Source: Flagellimonas amoyensis
GTDB taxonomy: Bacteria > Bacteroidota > Bacteroidia > Flavobacteriales > Flavobacteriaceae
Assembly: GCF_003058265.1 (NCBI RefSeq)
Contig: NZ_QBUK01000002.1
Location: 372,001-436,000 of the forward strand
Reading direction: 5' to 3'
Length of the DNA stretch: 64,000 nt
The notes beneath the pieces were generated by a model. It did not search any database. It saw only the letters and a program-made list of their open reading frames with translations, and was not told the origin of the DNA. How positions within the stretch are numbered: position 1 is the first letter of the stretch; each line of letters opens with the position of its first letter. Made by a program: the position numbers and the translations under genes. Of the stretch, positions 45,385 to 54,884 are shown one piece after another.

Positions 45385-46109
45385 AGGAAGAAACAGTAAT
45401 AAAAGTAGAGGGACTCACCAAGGTTTTTGGTGATTTCACCGCGGTGAACAAGATCAGTTTCCATGTCAGGAAAGGGGAAATCTTTGGTTTTTTGGGGGCC
45501 AATGGCGCCGGGAAGACCACTGCCATGAAAATGCTGATCGGCATTTCCGCTCCCAGTTCGGGTTCGGCCAATGTGGCGGGATTCGATGTATATACCCAAA
45601 CAGAGGACATCAAGAAAAGCATCGGGTATATGAGTCAAAAATTTGCGCTGTACGATGATCTGACCGTCAAGGAAAACATTCGTTTTTTTGGGGGTATCTA
45701 TGGGTTGTCCAAGAATAGGATCTCCCAAAAATCGAACCTGCTCATTGAGGAGTTGGGCCTGGAGAAAGTCGCCCATAGTCTGGTGGGATCCTTACCGTTG
45801 GGATGGAAACAGAAAATCGCATTTTCGGTATCCCTATTGCACGACCCAAAAATTGTTTTCTTGGATGAACCCACAGGAGGGGTGGATCCCATTACCCGAA
45901 GGCAATTTTGGGAAATGATCTATAAGGCGGCCAACAATGGCACGACCATTTTTGTGACGACCCACTACATGGATGAGGCAGAATACTGCGATCGGGTATC
46001 CATCATGGTGGATGGCAATATCGAGGCCTTGGACACCCCAAAAAACCTAAAGACCCATTTTGGTTCGGATTCCATGAACGATGTGTTCTTAAAATTGGCA
46101 AGAAGTTAA
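45381..46109 (+). CDS. ABC transporter ATP-binding protein (2)
   Basis: A 242-residue ATPase with Walker A GANGAGKTT, Walker B IVFLDEPTGGVDP and switch region TTHYMDEAEYC. The signature reads SLPLGWKQK instead of LSGGQ-like, a variant seen in the second half of YbhF. Together with 44479-45384 it corresponds to a split YbhF. Confidence 0.94.
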   Translation: MKEETVIKVEGLTKVFGDFTAVNKISFHVRKGEIFGFLGANGAGKTTAMKMLIGISAPSSGSANVAGFDVYTQTEDIKKSIGYMSQKFALYDDLTVKENIRFFGGIYGLSKNRISQKSNLLIEELGLEKVAHSLVGSLPLGWKQKIAFSVSLLHDPKIVFLDEPTGGVDPITRRQFWEMIYKAANNGTTIFVTTHYMDEAEYCDRVSIMVDGNIEALDTPKNLKTHFGSDSMNDVFLKLARS

Positions 46110-46121
46110 ACAGGTTACCAT

Positions 46122-47228
46122 ATGAAACGCTTTATCGGGTTCGTACAAAAAGAATTTTACCATATTTTCAGGGACAGAAGATCCCTGTTCATCCTATTCG
46201 GGATGCCCGTCGCACAGATCATGCTTTTTGGGTTTGCCATCACCAATGAGATCAACAATGTTGACATCGCGATTCTAGATCGGTCCCAGGATGCCTCTAC
46301 CAAAGAGATCATCTCAAAAATATCGTCGTCGGAGTATTTCAGTATCCTCCAACACATAAAGGAGGAAGCGGAGATTGAGGAAGTTTTTAAAAAAGGGAAG
46401 GTAAAGGCCGTGCTCTATTTTGAAAAGGAATTCAGTAAAAAACTGATCAAACAACACACGGCCAAGGTTCAAATTGTGACGGATGCGACCGATCCCAATG
46501 TGGCCAACACCATCAGTAACTATATCAATTCCATCCTTTCCAATTACCAAGAGGAACAGAACCGGGCCATAACGTTGGACTATCAGATCGTTCCCCAATC
46601 CCGGATGGTCTTCAACGCGGAACTGAAAAGTGTCTATATGTTCGTACCGGGGGTCATGACCGTCATCCTCATGTTGGTATCGGCCATGATGACCTCGATC
46701 TCGATAACCCGGGAAAAGGAATTGGGCACTATGGAGATTTTATTGGTATCCCCTTTGAACCCCTTTCAGGTAATCATTGGAAAGGTGTTCCCCTACATCT
46801 TTCTCTCCATCATCAATGCTGCCGCCATTGTCATACTGAGCATTTTCGTCTTCCATGTCCCCGTCAATGGCAGTCTGTTCCTGTTGGGCCTGGAAAGTGT
46901 GCTGTTCATTGTCACCTCCTTGGCACTGGGGATATTGATCTCCACTATTTCGGCCACCCAGCAAACGGCCATGATGATCTCCTTGATGGGGCTGATGTTA
47001 CCGGTGATCCTTTTATCGGGCTTTATATTTCCGATTTCCAGCATGCCCGTTCCCCTTCAGGTCATCAGCAATATCGTACCGGCAAAATGGTTCATCATCA
47101 TTGTTAAGGGAATCATGCTCAAAGGTGTGGGCATCAGCATTGTTTGGAAAGAAACCTTGGTCCTCTTGGGGATGACCCTTCTTTTCATTGGACTTAGTGT
47201 AAGAAAATATAAAATAAGATTGGAATAG
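46122..47228 (+). CDS. ABC-2 type permease (1)
   Basis: A 368-residue inner-membrane protein with one N-terminal helix, a large periplasmic domain (about 45-170) and five C-terminal helices. ITREKELGTMEILLVSPLNPFQVIIGK is a hallmark of YbhS/YbhR-type permeases. It is paired with the following permease. Confidence 0.93.
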   Translation: MKRFIGFVQKEFYHIFRDRRSLFILFGMPVAQIMLFGFAITNEINNVDIAILDRSQDASTKEIISKISSSEYFSILQHIKEEAEIEEVFKKGKVKAVLYFEKEFSKKLIKQHTAKVQIVTDATDPNVANTISNYINSILSNYQEEQNRAITLDYQIVPQSRMVFNAELKSVYMFVPGVMTVILMLVSAMMTSISITREKELGTMEILLVSPLNPFQVIIGKVFPYIFLSIINAAAIVILSIFVFHVPVNGSLFLLGLESVLFIVTSLALGILISTISATQQTAMMISLMGLMLPVILLSGFIFPISSMPVPLQVISNIVPAKWFIIIVKGIMLKGVGISIVWKETLVLLGMTLLFIGLSVRKYKIRLE

Positions 47229-47229
47229 C

Positions 47230-48351
47230 ATGCGGGTAATCCTATATATCATAAACAAAGAATTCAGGCAGATCTTTCGGAACAAGGGCATGTTGCCCAT
47301 CATTTTCATACTGCCGCTACTGCAATTGGTCATTCTTTCCAATGCGGCCACCTATGAGATCAACAACATTTCCTTTGGATATGTTGACAATGACCACACC
47401 CATACCTCCCGCGCCCTGATAGATAAGTTCCGTGCCTCCACCTTTTTTGATGTTTCCCAGGTATTCCCCCATCCAAAAGAAAGCGACCTGGCCATGTTAC
47501 AAGGGGAGGTCGATGTGGTATTGACCATCCCCGAGCACTTTGAACGGGATTTGTGGAAGGACAAAAATATCGATCTTGGGGTGACCATCAATGCCATCGA
47601 CGGAGCTGCCGCAGGGGTTGAAAATGTCTATATCACCCAGATAATCAAAACATTCAACAAGAATCTGTCTGTAGACATGGTCCAGCTGTCCAATAACACG
47701 GTACGACCCGTTCTCATCGAGGGCATCCCACTATTTTGGTACAACAAAACCTTGAACTATAAAACCTTTATGGTCCCCGGGATCCTAGTGCTGTTGGTGA
47801 CCATGATCACCTTGTTCCTTTCGGGCATGAACATTGTCCGGGAAAAAGAAATAGGCACCTTGGAACAGATCAATGTCACCCCCATCAAAAAGCACCACTT
47901 TATCATTGGGAAGCTTTTTCCTTTTTGGGTCATCGGCATGGGGCTTTTGACCATTGGGTTGGTATTGGCCAAACTCATTTTTGCCACACCCATGCTGGGA
48001 AGTCTGGCCCTCATGTACTTTTACACCTCCATTTACATACTGGTGATTTTGGGTATGGGTCTGTTCATCTCCAATTTTACGGATACCCAACAGCAGGCGA
48101 TGTTCATCGCTTGGTTTTTTGTGGTCATTTTCATCCTGATGAGCGGTCTTTTCACCCCTATCGAAAGTATGCCCAAATGGGCCCAGTTCCTGACCGAATT
48201 CAACCCTATCAAATACTTTGTTGAAATCATGCGGATGGTCATGCTCAAAGGCTCCGGTCTTACCGATATTTTGCCCCAGCTTGTCAAAACAACCCTCTAT
48301 GCTGTGATCATGAATGCCATGGCCGTATGGAGCTATAAAAAAATCAGTTGA
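47230..48351 (+). CDS. ABC-2 type permease (2)
   Basis: A 373-residue paralogue of the preceding permease with the same topology and the motif IVREKEIGTLEQINVTPIKKHHFIIGK. It starts 1 bp after the first permease stops. TolC, HlyD, split ATPase and two permeases form a complete YbhFGRS-like exporter. Its last base overlaps the next start (TGATG). Confidence 0.93.
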   Translation: MRVILYIINKEFRQIFRNKGMLPIIFILPLLQLVILSNAATYEINNISFGYVDNDHTHTSRALIDKFRASTFFDVSQVFPHPKESDLAMLQGEVDVVLTIPEHFERDLWKDKNIDLGVTINAIDGAAAGVENVYITQIIKTFNKNLSVDMVQLSNNTVRPVLIEGIPLFWYNKTLNYKTFMVPGILVLLVTMITLFLSGMNIVREKEIGTLEQINVTPIKKHHFIIGKLFPFWVIGMGLLTIGLVLAKLIFATPMLGSLALMYFYTSIYILVILGMGLFISNFTDTQQQAMFIAWFFVVIFILMSGLFTPIESMPKWAQFLTEFNPIKYFVEIMRMVMLKGSGLTDILPQLVKTTLYAVIMNAMAVWSYKKIS

Positions 48352-49118
48352 TGAATACACAAAACCATCCATTGCGACGATCGGAATCCAAATTCCTTCG
48401 AGGACCTTTGTCACGGTTCAAGGAGCTTGCCTTTACCTTTCGGGTACAACGAAGTTTTATCAAGGCATTTCGGAAGATGCACTTTATGGGACCCTGTGTG
48501 ACCGTGTTCGGGTCGGCCCGATTTCAACCTGACAACCCCTACTATGTCCAAGCGGAACAAGTGGGTGCCGCCTTGGCCGGTCTAGGGTTCACGGTCATGA
48601 CCGGTGGAGGTCCGGGCATCATGGAAGCAGCCAACAAAGGAGCCTTTGAAACAGGGGGATATTCAGTGGGCTGCAATATTATTTTACCCTTTGAACAAAA
48701 GCCCAATCCCTATCTCCACAAGTGGATTGACATCCCTTATTTTTTTGTCCGGAAATTCCTGTTGATGAAATACTCCTACGCCTTTGTGGTCATGCCAGGG
48801 GGAATTGGAACCCTGGATGAACTTTTCGAGGCGCTCACCCTGATACAGACCAAAATGATCCAGGATTTCCCCGTGGTCATATTTGGATCGGAGTACCATA
48901 GCGAACTCTGTAACCATATCAAGCTGATGGCAGCCAACGAGAGCATTGGATCTGAGGATATGAAACTACTCTTTGTAACGGACTCCATTGAAGAGATGCA
49001 GGAACATATAAAGACCCACGCAATCAAAAAGTTCAACCTGACCCGTAAACCCCAAAGACCAAAATGGTGGTTTGGGGAGCAAAAGGTCCAGGGAATCTTC
49101 AAAAGCTTATCACCATGA
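48351..49118 (+). CDS. LOG-family (TIGR00730) Rossmann-fold protein
   Basis: A 255-residue cytoplasmic protein. GGGPGIMEAANKGAFETGG and PGGIGTLDELFEALT are the paired motifs of LOG-type nucleotide 5'-monophosphate phosphoribohydrolases (once called lysine decarboxylase-like). It would release a base from an NMP. Translation is coupled to both neighbours. Its place in an exporter operon is unusual. Confidence 0.9.
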   Translation: MNTQNHPLRRSESKFLRGPLSRFKELAFTFRVQRSFIKAFRKMHFMGPCVTVFGSARFQPDNPYYVQAEQVGAALAGLGFTVMTGGGPGIMEAANKGAFETGGYSVGCNIILPFEQKPNPYLHKWIDIPYFFVRKFLLMKYSYAFVVMPGGIGTLDELFEALTLIQTKMIQDFPVVIFGSEYHSELCNHIKLMAANESIGSEDMKLLFVTDSIEEMQEHIKTHAIKKFNLTRKPQRPKWWFGEQKVQGIFKSLSP

Positions 49119-49507
49119 AGCAAAAAAGCATTGTCAAAACCATTACCTTGGGCGGATTGGTCTTGTTTACGGCCATCACCCTGTTCCTCAGCACTTCCAT
49201 TCTATTGGACCTTTTCGGGATCCGGGAACATCAGGGCAACTATGTCCCCCTGGTCATTTGGAGCAACTTCCTGTGTGGCTGGCTCTATAGCCTATCCCTC
49301 TTTGGATTGTTTTCCCATAAAAAATGGTCCGTTGTTCCCTTAGTGGTGGCATTGTTCATCCTGATGGGAGCATTTACGGGCCTATTGATCCATATTTTGG
49401 ATGGGGGTCCATATGAAGACAAGACCATCACCGCCCTGTTCCTGAGAATTATCCTGACCCTTTTCTTTTCCTTGGGCACCTATGTTACAACAAAACCCCA
49501 GTTATGA
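49115..49507 (+). CDS. Small four-helix membrane protein, unknown
   Basis: About 130 residues from the ATG at 49115, which overlaps the preceding stop (ATGA). Four hydrophobic segments span most of its length. I recognise no family. The stop overlaps the DUF2141 gene start. Confidence 0.7.
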   Translation: MKQKSIVKTITLGGLVLFTAITLFLSTSILLDLFGIREHQGNYVPLVIWSNFLCGWLYSLSLFGLFSHKKWSVVPLVVALFILMGAFTGLLIHILDGGPYEDKTITALFLRIILTLFFSLGTYVTTKPQL

Positions 49508-49956
49508 AAAATATACTCCTCATCAGTTTCACATCATTTGTACTGTCCACATCCATGACCTTTGATCGAGCACACTCCAATATGAACCCTTCCCTGACCA
49601 TAAACGTGGAAGGCTTGCGGAACTCAAGGGGCGTGGTACAATATGCACTGTACGATCGGGAAGGATCACTTCCCGATCAAAAGTTCAAAAAATACCATCA
49701 AATAAGGACGTCGTCCATATCCAATGGAAAGTCCTCCACAACCTTTTCCGACCTTACACCAGGTACCTATGCCATCAGTGTGCTTCATGATGAGGACAAG
49801 AACGGTAAGATTGAAATGGGATTGCTATTGCCCAAAGAAGGAATCGGTTTTTCCAATTTCAAAACGATTGGCCTGTCCAATCGTCCCAATTTCAGCAAGG
49901 CAAGTTTTATCCTGATCAAGGACAGTACTATCGTGGTGAACATGATCTATAAATAG
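49504..49956 (+). CDS. DUF2141 secreted protein
   Basis: A 150-residue protein with a signal peptide and a beta-rich domain. LTINVEGLRNSRGVVQYALYD and GTYAISVLHDEDKNGKIEMGLLLPKEGIGFSN are diagnostic of DUF2141. These are periplasmic proteins of unknown function. It is translationally coupled on both sides. Confidence 0.9.
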   Translation: MKNILLISFTSFVLSTSMTFDRAHSNMNPSLTINVEGLRNSRGVVQYALYDREGSLPDQKFKKYHQIRTSSISNGKSSTTFSDLTPGTYAISVLHDEDKNGKIEMGLLLPKEGIGFSNFKTIGLSNRPNFSKASFILIKDSTIVVNMIYK

Positions 49957-50850
49957 ATGCGGCTTTCCCTTCCCATATTGGCCCTTTTTCATTGTTGCTT
50001 CCAAATCTTGTATGGACAGGACAAGGATTGGCCCGGTATGGACTTGGATAAGGTCGCTCTGGTCAACCAACGGGAAAGCTACATTACATTTCCCATGGAC
50101 ATCGGCAATTTGGAACCCTTGATGTTCGAGGCCAATGTCAGCCCCAGTTTTATCATACGGAAACGTATGGACTCCAAATTGATGGGGGTGCTGACCCCCC
50201 AGATTATCATCCGAATGTACAATGCCGTTTCCTACCCGGTAAAGACCCCAAGCTATATCCCACAAATTGCCGCATACTATTTGCTGTCCAAAGGTGCCAC
50301 CGGCACTCGAATGGCCCTATTTGGAAAGTTGGCCCATCATTCCAATGGTCAAAATGGGGCCTTTTACAACACAGATGGTACCGTCAACTTGGAGTCGGGA
50401 AACTTTGCCACCAATTATTTTGAACTGGGACTGGTCCATACATCCTTTGACAAGGCCGTGAATGCGACAAAATTCCTCAAGACATCCTTGGAAATCCATC
50501 CAAAGAGCTGGATGCTGGAGGAACTACAGGGGCACTATAGCGGTTTGCGCTGGCACAATGCCTTTTACGCGTACAAGCTCCCGGTGAAAATGGGACACCG
50601 AGGTTCCATCAAGGCAGATTTCTCCCTGAAATTGGAAGCCACTTGGTTCATGGACCAATTAAACGATTGGGACCTCTTCACCATCAAAAGATTGCATACG
50701 CGATTGACCGTGTACTACCATCCCAAATTTTTGGAGGACATTGGATTTTTTATGGAATACTACCACGGCACGGATTATTACAACATGTATTTCCAGCACC
50801 GTCTTGATGTCATCCGTTTTGGCATCATGACCGAGGTGCTACGATTTTAA
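49957..50850 (+). CDS. Outer-membrane phospholipase A-like barrel
   Basis: A 297-residue outer-membrane protein with a signal peptide ending YGQ. The sequence KLAHHSNGQNGAF near residue 125 matches the catalytic His-x-Ser-Asn-Gly motif of OMPLA/PldA, and SGNFATNYFELGL supplies a candidate Asn. Alternating beta-strands fill the rest and the end is aromatic (MTEVLRF). If active it would remove surface phospholipids. It begins directly after the DUF2141 stop codon. Confidence 0.65.
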   Translation: MRLSLPILALFHCCFQILYGQDKDWPGMDLDKVALVNQRESYITFPMDIGNLEPLMFEANVSPSFIIRKRMDSKLMGVLTPQIIIRMYNAVSYPVKTPSYIPQIAAYYLLSKGATGTRMALFGKLAHHSNGQNGAFYNTDGTVNLESGNFATNYFELGLVHTSFDKAVNATKFLKTSLEIHPKSWMLEELQGHYSGLRWHNAFYAYKLPVKMGHRGSIKADFSLKLEATWFMDQLNDWDLFTIKRLHTRLTVYYHPKFLEDIGFFMEYYHGTDYYNMYFQHRLDVIRFGIMTEVLRF

Positions 50851-50860
50851 AGCAATAAGC

Positions 50861-51703
50861 ATGGAGCAACAAACATTTAAGGTAAAGAAATATTCCGGGG
50901 AACTGGAAGATTTTTCAATTGCCAAATTGGAACATTCCCTTCAAAAATGTGGGGCCACACCGCAAGAAATTGCTGCAGTTTCAGCCCACATTGAGCCTTG
51001 GATCTATGATGGTATTTCGACCGATGAGATTCACAGAAGGGTTTTTTCCTTTTTAAAAAAAGCAAACCGCGTCCGTGCATCCAAATACAGCTTGAAACGG
51101 GCCATCTTTGACCTAGGACCCACAGGCTATCCCTTTGAACGAATGGTCGGTGCCCTTCTAAGGCAAAAAGGGTACAATACCAAGGTAGGTGTTGTCCTAA
51201 AGGGTGCATGTGTGGATCATGAGATAGACGTATTGGCAGAAAAACAGGGCAATGTCTACGCCATTGAATGCAAGTTCCATTCCGACACCAAATTCTCAAG
51301 TAATGTCAAGATCCCGCTATACATCAATTCCAGGTTTTTGGATGTCCAAAAAAAATGGAACGCCGATCCGGAAAAAAGCACCCATTTAAAACAAGGTTGG
51401 CTGGTCACCAATACCCAGTTCACCGCCGATGCAATCAACTATGGAAACTGCATCGGGTTAACACTGTTAAGCTGGGACTATCCCAAGGACAACGGTATCC
51501 CAAAGCATGTGGACCGATTCGGACTCTATCCCATCACCGCACTGACCACACTGTCCAAGCACGAAAAGCGTCAGCTTCTAGATCGGGACGTCATCCTGAC
51601 CTTGGAAATCGAACAACGACCCGAAGTGTTGCAACCACTACATCTTTCTTCCAGAAAAACCAGGGAGGTATTGTCCGAGGTGCATCAATTGTGTCTTTTG
51701 TGA
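50861..51703 (+). CDS. ATP-cone domain fused to PD-(D/E)XK nuclease (Mrr-like)
   Basis: A 280-residue protein with an N-terminal ATP-cone (about 4-92: FKVKKYSGELEDFSIAKLEHSLQKCGA) like those in ribonucleotide reductase and NrdR. A central restriction-endonuclease-like domain follows (about 100-220), with EIDVLAE and YAIECKFH giving the D...E-x-K metal site. The C-terminus contains a helical extension. I infer nucleotide-controlled DNA cleavage. It precedes the Pycsar-effector-like gene by 7 bp. Its position at the end of an envelope operon is unexplained. Confidence 0.82.
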   Translation: MEQQTFKVKKYSGELEDFSIAKLEHSLQKCGATPQEIAAVSAHIEPWIYDGISTDEIHRRVFSFLKKANRVRASKYSLKRAIFDLGPTGYPFERMVGALLRQKGYNTKVGVVLKGACVDHEIDVLAEKQGNVYAIECKFHSDTKFSSNVKIPLYINSRFLDVQKKWNADPEKSTHLKQGWLVTNTQFTADAINYGNCIGLTLLSWDYPKDNGIPKHVDRFGLYPITALTTLSKHEKRQLLDRDVILTLEIEQRPEVLQPLHLSSRKTREVLSEVHQLCLL

Positions 51704-51710
51704 ACCAAGA

Positions 51711-52313
51711 ATGAACGTTATGAAAAATACCGAATCAATATCAGAGAAAACCTTGCCAAGGGATCAATGGATGGAAAAATTGAAAAAGTATGATTCCCGC
51801 GGGGTGCAGACCCTTTTCAGAACACTGTCCCGGAACCATTACAATCTTCTGAAAATGGTCGACAACAAGGCCAGGATCATGCTCACGGTCAATTCCATCA
51901 TCTCCTCCCTATTGCTGGGAGCCCTGGTCCTTGTTCCGGCAAATGGGGAATTCACCATTACCATCGGAACCCGGATTTTGGTCATTTGTAGTCTGTTCTC
52001 CATGATATTCGCCATATTCAGCATGTTGCCCCATCGGTACATTGGAAAGGAATTCAGGGCCAGCAATTATAAGGGTACCCTCTATGCGGACAATTTTGCC
52101 AACCAATCCCTCGTCGAGTTTAAGGAAGAATTGAACCGCATAATGGAAAGTGGACAGAACACCTATGATGAAATGGTGGTCGATCTTTACTTCTTGGGCA
52201 AGGCCATAGCAAAAAAACAACGTTTGCTTTTGATATCATCCGGAATCCTTTTGATAGGCATAATAGCAACGATTGCATATTCATTGATCACGGGCACCGT
52301 TATTTTGAACTGA
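51711..52313 (+). CDS. Pycsar-effector-like membrane protein (DUF5706)
   Basis: A 200-residue protein (or 197 from the ATG at 51720). NHYNLLKMVDNKARIMLTVNSIISS, two central helices, the stretch LYADNFANQSLVEFKEEL, YDEMVVDLYFLGKAIAKKQRLL and a last helix match the membrane effector domain of Pycsar systems, which opens membranes when a cyclic nucleotide binds. There is no cyclase gene beside it and no HD domain is fused. It may be a housekeeping relative; the family match is good, the function inferred. Confidence 0.78.
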   Translation: MNVMKNTESISEKTLPRDQWMEKLKKYDSRGVQTLFRTLSRNHYNLLKMVDNKARIMLTVNSIISSLLLGALVLVPANGEFTITIGTRILVICSLFSMIFAIFSMLPHRYIGKEFRASNYKGTLYADNFANQSLVEFKEELNRIMESGQNTYDEMVVDLYFLGKAIAKKQRLLLISSGILLIGIIATIAYSLITGTVILN

Positions 52314-52357
52314 CAAGTCTATCCAAAAAATTCTAGTCGTTTGAACCACTGGCAGAT

Positions 52358-54241
52358 CTAATTTTCCTTCGATACATCAACTGTTTGATCCAAGTTGCTT
52401 TTTAAATACGCCGTACATGCTTTAAAGTCGATAAATATGCGGTTCTCCGAGATCAATGAAGGAATCAACCGAACGCGTTCCATCATGTACCTGGGCTGTT
52501 CCAACAATCCAACAAACAACACTTCGATTCCTGAATTTTTGAGATCGATCAATATATCCTCTAAGGTGTAGAGTCCCGATTGGTCCAAATATTGCATACG
52601 GTCCATGCGGATAATGACCGTTGATGCAGAGCGTGGAATCTGTTTGGCCAATTGCTGGAACTCACTGGTAAATCCAAAAAACAGAGGTCCTTTCAAATGT
52701 TTGATAAATACCTTTCTTTTTAGGCTTTCCGGAAACGCAGCTTCATCCGCCCAACCCTTCTCTTGCTCCAGGGTCTTCACATCGGAGCGTTCCGCGGTCA
52801 AGTCCCCCATTTTTTTCATGAACATCAATGATGCCAATACCAAGCCAACGCCAACTGCGTACACCAAGTTCCAAACAGTGGACAACACCATAACCACGAG
52901 CATGATGATCACTTCTGAACTAACCTTAAAGGGGCCAATTTTCGTGTCTCTAGGTAGAAACGGAATGGCCTTGAGCCCCTTATAATCTATCACCCCAATT
53001 CCGACTGTTACCAAGATGCCTGCCAAAACTGCCGCTGGAATTTTAGATGCCACTGGACCCAATGCCAACAACACCGTCAACAAGAGTACTCCGGCTACCA
53101 TTCCAGATAATTTGGTTTTACCTCCTGCATTGATGTTCACCACAGTCCGAATGGTGGCCCCTGCTCCAGGCAACCCACCAAAAAATGCCGCAATACTGTT
53201 TCCTATTCCCTGCCCGATCAATTCTCTGTTCGGCCTGTGCTGGGTCTTGGTCATGTTGTCCGCGACCACCGAGGTCAACAAAGAGTCAATAGCTCCCAAT
53301 AAAGCAAGTGTAAATGCCGTAAATACATACGGTGTTATGGAATCCAGCCTAAATTGTGTGAACATATCGAAGTGAATTATGGGAAAGCCTCCAGGTATCT
53401 GTTCGATGGGTCTATAGTCCAGTCCAAGACCATAAGCTACACCTGAAACGACCAATAAAGCTACAAGTGCACTGGGAAGGGACGTCGTTATTTTTTTAAA
53501 CCCATAAATAATAACAATCGTGCCAAAGGCCAAGGCCAATTCGAGCCAATTGATATGTTGTAATGCCCTTGGAAGCATATTGATGGCACCCATCACACCA
53601 GAAGTATCCTTTCCTGCCAGTGCCTTTGCCTCTTTCAAAATATTTTCCTCTGAAACTTCTTCAGATCGGTCGATGGTTTCTTGGAAATCCTCGAGGACAA
53701 GCATACTTTCCCTAGATTCCTCTTTAAGGATTTTTCTCAAAATTGATTCTTGGGCCATGGGCCTATACTGATCCACAAGTGCCATGTCCTCTTTGGGATA
53801 ATACCCCACCAAAGGCAAAATCTGGGTTACAAGGATAATGATCCCTATGGCGGTCATAAAACCGGAAACAACAGGATAGGGAATATATCTGATATACTTT
53901 CCGATGCCTACAAGTCCCAATCCTATTTGGACAAGTCCTGCCATCAAAAAGACCATAAGTATTGCTGGCAAAGCTTTCTCAAAATCACCATCATTGAATG
54001 CCAGAATGCTTGTTACCACGACCATGCTGACGGCTGTCATAGGGGCCGTTGGACCAGAAATCTGCGTATTGGTCCCTCCAAAAAGTGCCGCAAAAAAACT
54101 GATGAAGATGGCTCCATAGAGTCCTGCACTGGGACCCATCCCAGAACTGACACCGAACGCCAACGCCAAAGGGAGGGCTACAATTCCTGCTGTGAGCCCT
54201 CCAAATATATCTCCTCGTAAATTGGAAAAAAAATTCTTCAT
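52358..54241 (-). CDS. SulP-family anion transporter with STAS domain
   Basis: About 627 residues from the ATG at 54241. The N-terminal SulP region (GDIFGGLTAGIVALPLALAFG) begins about 10-12 membrane helices; a charged insertion lies near residues 160-230. The C-terminal STAS domain (about 500-610) has VIIRMDRMQYLDQSGLYTLED. It could carry sulfate or bicarbonate. A candidate sigma-54 promoter lies about 115 bp upstream. It converges with the Pycsar-like gene across 44 bp. Confidence 0.93.
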   Translation of the reverse strand: MKNFFSNLRGDIFGGLTAGIVALPLALAFGVSSGMGPSAGLYGAIFISFFAALFGGTNTQISGPTAPMTAVSMVVVTSILAFNDGDFEKALPAILMVFLMAGLVQIGLGLVGIGKYIRYIPYPVVSGFMTAIGIIILVTQILPLVGYYPKEDMALVDQYRPMAQESILRKILKEESRESMLVLEDFQETIDRSEEVSEENILKEAKALAGKDTSGVMGAINMLPRALQHINWLELALAFGTIVIIYGFKKITTSLPSALVALLVVSGVAYGLGLDYRPIEQIPGGFPIIHFDMFTQFRLDSITPYVFTAFTLALLGAIDSLLTSVVADNMTKTQHRPNRELIGQGIGNSIAAFFGGLPGAGATIRTVVNINAGGKTKLSGMVAGVLLLTVLLALGPVASKIPAAVLAGILVTVGIGVIDYKGLKAIPFLPRDTKIGPFKVSSEVIIMLVVMVLSTVWNLVYAVGVGLVLASLMFMKKMGDLTAERSDVKTLEQEKGWADEAAFPESLKRKVFIKHLKGPLFFGFTSEFQQLAKQIPRSASTVIIRMDRMQYLDQSGLYTLEDILIDLKNSGIEVLFVGLLEQPRYMMERVRLIPSLISENRIFIDFKACTAYLKSNLDQTVDVSKEN

Positions 54242-54354
54242 GTTGTTTGTATGGTTTTTTAAATCCAAATCCGGTACTTTTTACGCCCAGATAACTACAA
54301 CCAGACATTATTGAATTTTTGTACTAACGTGCTACCGATCCTTGGGTAGGGGTC

Positions 54355-54370
54355 GCCAAGTAATGGCCAA
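54355..54370 (-). promoter_or_regulatory. Candidate sigma-54 promoter of the SulP gene
   Basis: The minus strand reads TTGGCCATTACTTGGC, with GG and GC exactly 10 bases apart as sigma-54 requires; the -12 box is TGGC instead of TTGC. The surrounding 220-bp gap holds no gene. Confidence 0.35.
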
Positions 54371-54491
54371 GGTACTTTCAGAATGGACCATTGGCATTGG
54401 TGGCAATGGTCGTTCCCTCCCTGTTTCACCAACAAAGGGTGAAAACCGTATTCTTCATTAAATTTTAATTCTTACGTATTGATCATCCAGG

Positions 54492-54884
54492 TTACCTTTG
54501 ATACCTTTCCAAAATTTTTGAAAGCAATATCGTCTTGATCTTGGTATAGGTCTTGATATGGTCCATATAACTATCCCTATTTTTCTCATGGGTGTTCAGA
54601 TAATAGGCGTCACATTCCGTGGTATCACACTCAATGGCATTTATCATTGTCCTTTCATATCGATACAGGGTGCCCAAGCGAAGTTGGTTATCCCGCTGGA
54701 TGGCCAAAAGGCTTTGGTTTACCGCAGGGTTTCCCAATAGGCGTTTTTCCAATGAAATCAAATATTGCAGTTCATTATTCATCAACTCCATGGTTTCGGT
54801 CCAATTGGAAATCTCCAACTTGTCCTTTTTAACTATGATCTGGCTTATGGACTCGTGAAAATAGGGTCTGTTCACCTGCTTCAT
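54492..54884 (-). CDS. Conserved small helical protein, unknown
   Basis: A 130-residue all-helical cytoplasmic protein that I cannot assign. It has heptad-like segments (about 20-60) and the charged stretch NTHEKNRDSYMDHIKTYTKIKTILLSKIL. Its ATG overlaps the stop of the GreA-like gene by 4 bp, so it is translationally coupled to it. Confidence 0.7.
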   Translation of the reverse strand: MKQVNRPYFHESISQIIVKKDKLEISNWTETMELMNNELQYLISLEKRLLGNPAVNQSLLAIQRDNQLRLGTLYRYERTMINAIECDTTECDAYYLNTHEKNRDSYMDHIKTYTKIKTILLSKILERYQR

